Of a stretch of DNA of 58,343 nt, positions 52,874 through 58,343 are shown piece by piece. A program made the position numbers and the translations under genes. Source of the stretch: Saccharothrix luteola. Its GTDB lineage: Bacteria; Actinomycetota; Actinomycetes; Mycobacteriales; Pseudonocardiaceae. The notes beneath the pieces were generated by a model. The model did no database searches. It was not told the DNA's origin and saw only the letters and a program-made list of their open reading frames with translations. The stretch is from contig NZ_JAJHUO010000050.1 of the NCBI RefSeq assembly GCF_020859565.1, positions 1-58,343 of the forward strand, written 5' to 3'. Every line of letters begins with the position of its first letter. The stretch's first letter is position 1.

Positions 52874-54003
52874 GCCGCCACCTTGTGCGTCTCGGCCTGT
52901 GCCGCGATCTCGTCCACCACGTGCTCGGGCCGCACCGGCTCCCGGCGCGACAGCAGCCAGATCACCAGCGACACGCCCACGCCGACCACCGCCACGGCCA
53001 CCACGCCCGCCGTGCCGAGCGACGCGACCTTGCCCGCGAGCGCGCCGACCAGGCCCGCCGCCGGCAGCGTCAGCCCCCAGGCCGCCGCCATCCGACCCGC
53101 CACGCCCCACCGCACGCCGTCGCGCTGCCGGCCCAGGCCGGAGCCCATGATGCCGCCGGACGCGACGTGCGTCGTGGACAGCGCGAACCCCAGGTGGGAG
53201 GACGCCATGATCACGGTCGCCGCGCTGGTCTGCGCGGCGAAGCCCTGCGGCGCCTCGATCGTGGTCAGGCCCGAGCCGAGGGTCTTCGTGATCCGCCAAC
53301 CGCCCAGGTAGGTGCCCAGCGCGATGGCGATCGCCGCGCTCAGGATCACCCAGAGCGGTGGTTCCGACCCCGGCGCGAGCGTCCCGGCGGTGATCAGCGT
53401 GAGCGTGATGATGCCCATCGTCTTCTGCGCGTCGTTCGTGCCGTGCGCCAGCGACATGAGCGCGGCCGACGCGATCTGGCCCGCCTTGAAACCCTTGTCC
53501 GTCACGGACTTCCGCGCCCGCTTGGTCAGCCGGTAGGTCAGGTAGGTGGCCAGCATCGCCACGATCCCCGCCACCAGCGGCGCGGCGATCGCGGGCGCCA
53601 CGACCTTGTCCACGACCTTCGCGAAGTGCACCGCGTCCGCGCCCGAGGCGACCCAGGCCGCGCCGATCAGGCCGCCGAACAGGGCGTGCGACGAGCTCGA
53701 CGGCAGGCCGACGTACCAGGTCACCAGGTTCCACATGATCGCGCCGATCAGCCCGCCGAACACGATCGCGGGTGTGATTCTCGCGTCGTCGACGATCCCG
53801 CCGGAGATCGTCTTGGCCACCTCGACCGACAGCAGCGCTCCCACCAGGTTCAACACCGCGGAGAAGGCGACGGCCGTGCGCGGCCGCAGCGCGCCGGTGG
53901 CGATGGAGGTCGCCATCGAGTTCGCGGTGTCGTGGAAGCCGTTGGTGAAGTCGAAGACCAGAGCCGTGATGACCACGATGATGACGAGGAGCGAGGCATC
54001 CAC
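52870..54003 (-). CDS. pit: Low-affinity inorganic phosphate transporter, PiT family
   Basis: 377 residues with about 10 membrane helices. The two duplicated PiT signatures are visible: DFTNGFHDTANSMATS in the first half and SLAHGTNDAQKTMG in the second. It moves metal-phosphate with protons. Four PhoP-like repeats lie upstream (54037-54110), so expression is probably phosphate dependent. It is followed by an overlapping small membrane gene. Confidence 0.92.
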   Translation of the reverse strand: MDASLLVIIVVITALVFDFTNGFHDTANSMATSIATGALRPRTAVAFSAVLNLVGALLSVEVAKTISGGIVDDARITPAIVFGGLIGAIMWNLVTWYVGLPSSSSHALFGGLIGAAWVASGADAVHFAKVVDKVVAPAIAAPLVAGIVAMLATYLTYRLTKRARKSVTDKGFKAGQIASAALMSLAHGTNDAQKTMGIITLTLITAGTLAPGSEPPLWVILSAAIAIALGTYLGGWRITKTLGSGLTTIEAPQGFAAQTSAATVIMASSHLGFALSTTHVASGGIMGSGLGRQRDGVRWGVAGRMAAAWGLTLPAAGLVGALAGKVASLGTAGVVAVAVVGVGVSLVIWLLSRREPVRPEHVVDEIAAQAETHKVAA

Positions 54004-54036
54004 GCTGATTCCTCCAACTGAATCGACACAGTCGAA

Positions 54037-54110
54037 GGTAAACGCTACCCGTCTGGCCGATGAACACTCACGACGACGAGGTGAACGCTACCTGTCCGAA
54101 CGATGAACGC
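54037..54110 (-). promoter_or_regulatory. Four PhoP-box-like direct repeats before pit
   Basis: On the minus strand: GCGTTCATC, GCGTTCACC, GTGTTCATC and GCGTTTACC, starting 22, 21 and 22 bases apart (plus-strand ranges 54102-54110, 54080-54088, 54059-54067, 54037-54045). The unit GTTCAYC is the core of the actinomycete PHO box. The last copy ends 34 bases before the pit GTG/ATG. Confidence 0.75.
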
Positions 54111-54129
54111 TCACATCGGTGGAGGTTCA

Positions 54130-54867
54130 TCACACCAGCGGCAGGCTCCGGTGGATCGTCAGCTCACCGGCGGCCAGGCGCACGAATCGTTCGGCAAACG
54201 GTTGCCACACCTCCCGAATGTCCTCGTGACCGGCCGCGAGGCGGTCCGGGTCGAGCACACCCGGTCGCACACTCGCCACCACGTCGGGGTACCCCTCGGC
54301 CCACTGGAGAACCATGTCCGGCGTGGTCTCGACGTGGAACTGCACGCCGTAGGCGCGGTCACCGACCCGGAACGCCTCGTTCGCGCACTTCGGGGAGGAC
54401 GCGAGCAGCAACGCCGTCGGCGGCAGGAAACCGACCTCGTCCTCGTGGAACTGGAGCACGTCCGGCGTCCACGGCAGCTCGTCGAACAACGGGTCGCCGC
54501 TCGCCGCGTCCCGCTTGGCCACCAGCCGCACGCCGACGTCGGGCCCCTGCGGGCTGCGCCGCACCTGCCCGCCGGTGGCCGCCGCCAGCAGCTGCGCGCC
54601 GAGGCAGATCGCGAGCAGCGGCACGCGCTTCGCCACCGCGTGGGACAGCAGCCTGCGCACGTCCGCGAGCCACGGGTGCGCGACGTCGTCCAGCGCGCCC
54701 ATCGCGCCGCCCAGGCACACCACGCCCTGGTAGCCGTCGAGCGTCGCCGGCACCGGTTCCTCGTACGGTTTCACCACGTCCAGCACCGCCCCGGCGGTGG
54801 TCAGCCACTCGCCGAGGCGGGCGGGCGGGTCGTCGTGGTCGGGTTGCAGCACGAGCAGGCGCGTCAC
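54130..54867 (-). CDS. Class I glutamine amidotransferase-like protein
   Basis: 245 residues starting MTRLLVLQPDHDDPPARLGE. The nucleophile Cys is in LLAICLGAQLLA and the His-Glu pair in YGVQFHVETTP. The fold is that of the GuaA glutaminase domain, as a stand-alone protein. The ammonia acceptor is unknown. It lies upstream of nothing obvious; the PhoP repeats between it and pit may affect both. Confidence 0.88.
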   Translation of the reverse strand: MTRLLVLQPDHDDPPARLGEWLTTAGAVLDVVKPYEEPVPATLDGYQGVVCLGGAMGALDDVAHPWLADVRRLLSHAVAKRVPLLAICLGAQLLAAATGGQVRRSPQGPDVGVRLVAKRDAASGDPLFDELPWTPDVLQFHEDEVGFLPPTALLLASSPKCANEAFRVGDRAYGVQFHVETTPDMVLQWAEGYPDVVASVRPGVLDPDRLAAGHEDIREVWQPFAERFVRLAAGELTIHRSLPLV

Positions 54868-54882
54868 TCGTCCGAGGGTAGA

Positions 54883-55329
54883 TCAGCAGTCGCAGGAGAT
54901 TCCGTGCAGCCTCTTGCCGCCGTCGCCCTCGACCGCGTCACCCTCCACCGGGTAGCCCGACGCCTGCCAGGTCGTGATGCCGCCGGCCAGCCGCTTCACC
55001 TTGAACCCGAGCCGCGACAACTTGAGCGCACCCTTGGTGGCCGCGTTGCACTCGAAGCTCTCGCAGTAGCAGACGTAGACGAGCTCGCGGTCCCAGGCGG
55101 CGGTCGTCGTCTCGTCCACGTCCCGGTGCGGGAGGTTGATCGCGCCGGGGATGCGGACCCGCGCGAACGCCTCGGGGCTGCGCGTCTCGACGAGCTGGAA
55201 GCCGTCGGTCGTGCCTGCCTGCATGTCGCGGACCACGTCGTCCGGGTCGGCCTCGAAGGCCAGTTCCGCGGCGAAGAACGCGGCGGCGGCAGCGGGGTCG
55301 GCGGCGGGGAAGCGGAGCGTGTTGGTCAT
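54883..55329 (-). CDS. Rhodanese domain protein with Cys-rich loop
   Basis: 148 residues. Rhodanese motifs LVETRSPEAFARVRIPGAIN and VYVCYCESFECNAATKGALKL; the active-site loop has several Cys. A C-terminal CDC tail follows. It likely handles sulfane sulfur. The ATG at 55329 (MTNTLRFPAAD) is chosen because the conserved N-terminus follows. Divergent from the Lrp regulator, with a palindrome between. Confidence 0.8.
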   Translation of the reverse strand: MTNTLRFPAADPAAAAAFFAAELAFEADPDDVVRDMQAGTTDGFQLVETRSPEAFARVRIPGAINLPHRDVDETTTAAWDRELVYVCYCESFECNAATKGALKLSRLGFKVKRLAGGITTWQASGYPVEGDAVEGDGGKRLHGISCDC

Positions 55330-55365
55330 GGGTAGATCGTGGCTGACCAGCGCGTTCTTCCCCAT

Positions 55366-55395
55366 GCGGAACTCCAGGCGTTGCGCGGGTTCCGC
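55366..55395. promoter_or_regulatory. Palindromic operator candidate between rhodanese and Lrp genes
   Basis: GCGGAAC, 16 bases, then GTTCCGC: a perfect 7-bp inverted repeat in the divergent intergenic region, 14 bases before the Lrp GTG. Lrp proteins usually bind such sites to control themselves and the divergent gene. Confidence 0.6.
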
Positions 55396-55408
55396 TTACG
55401 ATTCCACG

Positions 55409-55873
55409 GTGGAACTGGACGATCTGGATTGGAAGTTGTTGGACCTGCTCCAGCGGGACGGTCGGATGACGTTCACCGAGCTGGCCAAGCGGGTCTCCCT
55501 GTCCGCACCCGCGACGACCGAGCGCGTGCGCCGGCTGGAGCAGGCCGGGATCGTCACCGGGTACGTCGCCGTGGTCGACCCGCAGCGGCTCGGGCTGCCG
55601 ATCGAGGCCATCGTGCGGGTGCGGGTGCGCAGCCTGGACACGCCCCGGTTCCGGGAACGGGTGGTCACGCTGGCGCAGGTGCGCGACGCCGACCACGTGA
55701 CCGGTGACGACTGCTGGCTGCTGCGCGTGGTGTGCCGGTCGATGGTCGAGCTCGAGGAGTTCGTGGAGCAGGCCCAGCGGTACGGCGACACGACCACGTC
55801 CCTGGTGTTCTCCTCCCACGCGCGCAACCGACCCGTGACGCGTGAGGTCTTCGAGGGTATCGTTTCTCGATAA
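55409..55873 (+). CDS. Lrp/AsnC-family transcriptional regulator
   Basis: 154 residues. N-terminal helix-turn-helix (MTFTELAKRVSLSAPATTER) and C-terminal RAM ligand-binding domain (ARVRDADHVTGDDCWLLRVV region). The GTG at 55409 (VELDDLDWKLLDLLQ) fits the family start; TTACGAT lies 6 bases before it, so a leaderless message is possible. It probably regulates the divergent rhodanese. Ligand likely an amino acid or sulfur compound (inference). Confidence 0.88.
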   Translation: MELDDLDWKLLDLLQRDGRMTFTELAKRVSLSAPATTERVRRLEQAGIVTGYVAVVDPQRLGLPIEAIVRVRVRSLDTPRFRERVVTLAQVRDADHVTGDDCWLLRVVCRSMVELEEFVEQAQRYGDTTTSLVFSSHARNRPVTREVFEGIVSR

Positions 55874-55903
55874 CATCGATAAACGATATGAGGGGGGCGT
55901 GTC

Positions 55904-56506
55904 ATGTCGAGGGGGAACGCGTTAGAGCCGTTGACCGGCGTGGTGTCGGCGGTCTTCACGCTGAGCCTGGGGGCGTTCGGGCTCGCCACCGCGCTCCGGC
56001 TGACGATCGGCTTGTTCGACCCGGTGTGCTTCACCGCCAAGTACTGGCCGCACGACACCGCGGGCCGCGACCTGGCCGCAGGTGTGCGGTTGGACGACGT
56101 CGAGCGGGTCACGCTGTGCGTGGACGACCCCGAGCCGTGGCAGCACGTGCTCGACTTCCTGTCCGAGGCACCGACCGCCGTCACCCGGGTCGGCGCGCTC
56201 CTGCTGCTCCTGTTGCTGCTGCGGCGTGCCTCGCGGCACGGCATCTACACCCCGGCCACGGCGGCCGACGTGCGCCGCTTCGGCCACTACCTGCTGTGGG
56301 TGCTGCCGGCGGCGGCGATGGTCGAGTCGATCGCGCGGACCACGCTGGTGCACGCCGCCGTCACGTTCGACGCCGGGTTCATGTCCTTCTTCGGTGAGTG
56401 GGAGGCGCCGTGGTTCGCGGTCATCACGGGCATCGCGCTGCTGTCGCTGGCGAAGATCGTGCGGGACGGCGCGGAGATGCGTGCGGACCTCGAAGGGACG
56501 GTGTGA
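55904..56506 (+). CDS. DUF2975 membrane protein, copy 1
   Basis: 200 residues starting MSRGNALEPLTGVVSAVFTL. Four membrane helices (near residues 10-32, 88-108, 125-147, 170-190) and the DUF2975 ending SLAKIVRDGAEMRADLEGTV. Its neighbour is a paralogue with the same last nine residues. Function unknown; DUF2975 genes commonly sit beside a small HTH gene, as here. Confidence 0.85.
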   Translation: MSRGNALEPLTGVVSAVFTLSLGAFGLATALRLTIGLFDPVCFTAKYWPHDTAGRDLAAGVRLDDVERVTLCVDDPEPWQHVLDFLSEAPTAVTRVGALLLLLLLLRRASRHGIYTPATAADVRRFGHYLLWVLPAAAMVESIARTTLVHAAVTFDAGFMSFFGEWEAPWFAVITGIALLSLAKIVRDGAEMRADLEGTV

Positions 56507-57102
56507 CAGTGGCGCGCAGCCCGTTGCAGCCGTTGACCGGGATCGTCCGGTTCCTGTGGGCGGTCACCACCGTCGTGTCCTTGACCGCGATCACGTTGGT
56601 CGCGGTGGCCTCGTACGGGACTTCCGCGTGCATCACGTCGCACGTGGGCGCGCACCTGATCCGCACCGTGCCGCACGGCGACGTCGGGCACGTCGGCGCG
56701 GGGTCGTTGCGCGTCTGCCTGAGCCGGCCGACCACCTGGGAACGGGTGCTCTACCTGGTCGACACCGCGGTGCCGATGGCGGCCTACGCCGTGCTGTTCC
56801 TGCTGCTCATGCGGCTGCTCGAACGGGGCGCCAGCGAAGGCGTCCACACCGCAGCCACCGCGGACCGGCTGCGTCGCCTCGGGTGGTACACGCTCGTCGC
56901 CGTGCCGGCCGTGACGCTGGCCGAGGCCGCCGCCCGGATCCGGCTGCTGACGCAGGTCCAGCCCGAGGTCGACCTGACGTCGCTGACCGCCGAGTGGGAC
57001 GTGCCGTGGTGGGCGGTGGTCACCGGCGTGGGTCTGCTGACGCTTGGCAAGATCATGCGCACGAGCGCGGAGATGCGCGCGGACCTGGAGGGAACCGTGT
57101 GA
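56503..57102 (+). CDS. DUF2975 membrane protein, copy 2
   Basis: 199 residues starting VTVARSPLQPLTGIVRFLWA. Same topology as the gene before it, with LEPLTG/LQPLTG at the start and EMRADLEGTV at the end in both, showing a tandem duplication. The GTG at 56503 overlaps the upstream stop; the GTG at 56509 is an alternative. It overlaps the HTH gene by 4 bases. Confidence 0.83.
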   Translation: MTVARSPLQPLTGIVRFLWAVTTVVSLTAITLVAVASYGTSACITSHVGAHLIRTVPHGDVGHVGAGSLRVCLSRPTTWERVLYLVDTAVPMAAYAVLFLLLMRLLERGASEGVHTAATADRLRRLGWYTLVAVPAVTLAEAAARIRLLTQVQPEVDLTSLTAEWDVPWWAVVTGVGLLTLGKIMRTSAEMRADLEGTV

Positions 57103-57305
57103 GCATCCAGGTGCACCTCGACCGGCTGCTGGCCGAGCGCGGGATGACCTTGACCGAGTTGGCGGACCGCGTCGGCGTGACCGTGGTCAACCTGTCGATC
57201 CTCAAGAACGGCCGGGCCAGGGCGATCCGGTTCAGCACGCTGACCGCCCTGTGCGAGGCGTTGGACTGCCAGCCGGGCGACCTGCTCAGTCACCGGCCGG
57301 GGTGA
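57099..57305 (+). CDS. Small Cro/XRE-type HTH regulator
   Basis: 68 residues starting VSIQVHLDRLLAERGMTLTE. The helix-turn-helix TLTELADRVGVTVVNLSILK and ALCEALDCQPGDLL match YozG-like HTH_26 regulators that accompany DUF2975 genes. The GTG overlaps the upstream TGA. Its 3' end overlaps the convergent GNAT gene by 20 bases. It probably represses its own operon. Confidence 0.88.
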   Translation: MSIQVHLDRLLAERGMTLTELADRVGVTVVNLSILKNGRARAIRFSTLTALCEALDCQPGDLLSHRPG

Positions 57306-58149
57306 ACACGAACTCGGCCGAGTCGATCACCGGCCGGAACCCGATCCGCTGGTAGATCGAGTTCGACGTCGGGTTCGACAGGTCGGTGTAGAGGACCACG
57401 TGCTCGGCGCCGTTCTCCCGCGCCCACGACGCGCAGGCCGCGGTGACCGCCGCGCCGTAGCCGTGCCTGCGGTGCTCGGGCGGGGTGTAGACGGGGCCGA
57501 TGCGGGACATGCCGGACGCCGGAGCGTTCGCCGCCGCCCACGCCACCGGGGTGTCGCCGACGTGCCAGATCAGGTGACCGTGCCCGGCGGCCAGGCTGAT
57601 GCGCAGCATCGACCGGGAGCGGTCCTCGCTGTCCTCATCACGGACCTGCTCGGTCGCTTCGACCCCGAACTCCGTGCGCCAGTGGCTGAGCAGGTCGATG
57701 TCGTCCACGGTCGCCAAGCGCGGGGTGCCGGGGACGTCCGGCATGACCAGGTCGCCCAGCTCGTACAGGCGCAGCGCCATGTGCTCGCGCGCGTTGCAGC
57801 CCGTGCGGGCGGCCCACGCGACAACGAACGCCTCCACCGACTCGCGCGGCCCGTTGACGCCGGGCAGTTCCACGTCACCGGCCAACGCGTCCGCGACGAC
57901 GTCCGCCCACTCCGGCGCGACACCGCTCAAGGTCAGCGGCCACGGCGGCGTGCGCAGTGCCGCGGCCACCAGGACGCCGTCCTCGGACACGCTGACCAGC
58001 AGCGGTGGTTCGTCCGCCGGGTCGGCGTGGTTGAGCCTGCGGTCGACCGCCGCGATCGGGATCGTGTGGAACACCGGATCGGCGTTGAAGAAATCCCCCG
58101 TCAACGCCCAGAACTCCGCCAGGTCGTCGTGTCTCGTCACCTCGGCCAC
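57286..58149 (-). CDS. GNAT-family N-acetyltransferase
   Basis: 287 residues. The C-terminal GNAT domain has the motif A region IGPVYTPPEHRRHGYGAAVT and the family ending NPTSNSIYQRIGFRPV. The N-terminal half (LAEFWALTGDFFNADPVFHT) is typical of the larger GNATs of this type. The GTG at 58149 (VAEVTRHDDLAE) is chosen over an in-frame start 18 bases earlier. It sits just before the rRNA terminator. Confidence 0.82.
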   Translation of the reverse strand: MAEVTRHDDLAEFWALTGDFFNADPVFHTIPIAAVDRRLNHADPADEPPLLVSVSEDGVLVAAALRTPPWPLTLSGVAPEWADVVADALAGDVELPGVNGPRESVEAFVVAWAARTGCNAREHMALRLYELGDLVMPDVPGTPRLATVDDIDLLSHWRTEFGVEATEQVRDEDSEDRSRSMLRISLAAGHGHLIWHVGDTPVAWAAANAPASGMSRIGPVYTPPEHRRHGYGAAVTAACASWARENGAEHVVLYTDLSNPTSNSIYQRIGFRPVIDSAEFVFTPAGD

Positions 58150-58170
58150 GATCGGACGGTAACGCAAAAA

Positions 58171-58210
58171 ACCCTCAGGGGCACTCGAGTAAACGAGTGC
58201 CCCTGAGGGT
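58171..58210 (-). terminator. rRNA operon terminator
   Basis: ACCCTCAGGGGCACTCG-agtaaa-CGAGTGCCCCTGAGGGT, a perfect 17-bp stem, followed on the minus strand by TTTTTTGCG. It lies just after the 5S gene and also ends 22 bases before the GNAT start. Confidence 0.92.
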
Positions 58211-58217
58211 GAAGTAT

Positions 58218-58336
58218 GTTCGGCGGCGTCCTACTCTCCCACACCCTCACGAGTGCAGTACCATCGGCGCTGGAAGGCTTAACTACCGGGTTCGGAATGG
58301 GACCGGGTGTTCCCCAACCGCTATGACCACCGAAAC
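58218..58336 (-). rRNA. rrf: 5S ribosomal RNA
   Basis: About 119 nt: GTTTCGGTGGTCATAGCGG at the 5' end, CCATTCCGAACCCGGTAGTT in loop B/C, and CGCCGCCGAAC at the 3' end, with the terminal stem pairing. It marks the end of a minus-strand rRNA operon whose 23S gene lies beyond the window. Confidence 0.95.
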
Positions 58337-58343
58337 ACTATGA

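Overview
The window is high-GC actinobacterial chromosomal DNA, most like the Pseudonocardiaceae (Saccharothrix, Lentzea or Actinosynnema type). The signs are very high third-position GC, many GTG starts, WhiB7, an actinobacterial tmRNA tag ending in ALAA, a GlnR box and PhoP-type boxes, and several actinobacteria-specific families (DUF4191, DUF2342, UPF0182, PPA1309, DUF5679). It ends inside a minus-strand rRNA operon, with a 5S gene and its terminator. No CRISPR array or complete mobile element is visible.

Region 1 (1-8.4 kb) is accessory. It holds a minus-strand polymorphic toxin operon: a YbaB-like protein, an EspC-like small protein with a YxxxE type VII signal, a 1492-residue RHS/YD-repeat protein with a WxG-type N-terminal domain and a putative nuclease tip, and two Imm50-like immunity genes. 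Downstream lies a decayed second copy of the same cassette with a different toxin tip. It is frameshifted, cut at one end by an IS3-type transposase remnant and abutted at the other by the C-terminus of a tyrosine recombinase. A frameshifted Nudix remnant lies upstream.

Region 2 (8.4-19.7 kb) has a hypothetical gene, tRNA-Ala(GGC), a DsbA-like protein, an MFS transporter, a GNAT enzyme, a GT2 glycosyltransferase, the HrpB helicase, and then a small cluster of two PadR/MarR-like regulators and two membrane proteins next to the 3' end of ssrA (tmRNA).

Region 3 (19.7-27.5 kb) has a two-component system, then amidohydrolase, smpB, ftsX, ftsE and prfB on the minus strand, a PadR regulator, a zinc mini-protein and two initiator tRNA genes.

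Region 4 (27.5-43.1 kb) matches the Mycobacterium tuberculosis Rv3193c-Rv3198c block: UPF0182, PPA1309, PDZ/Lon-like protease, DUF2342, YgjP-like metallopeptidase, DUF5679, ThiF-like protein, ABC1 kinase, whiB7 and uvrD2. The whiB7 gene has a complete attenuation leader (WhiB7-type promoter, 73-residue uORF, terminator hairpin) and a small basic gene coupled directly behind it.

Region 5 (43.1-54.1 kb) is nitrogen and phosphate housekeeping: DUF4191, RDD, glnA with a textbook four-site GlnR box, glnE, and a PiT phosphate transporter preceded by four PhoP-like repeats. Region 6 (54.1-58.3 kb) has a glutamine amidotransferase, a divergent rhodanese/Lrp pair with a palindromic operator candidate, a tandem DUF2975 pair with an HTH gene, a GNAT gene, and the 5S rRNA.
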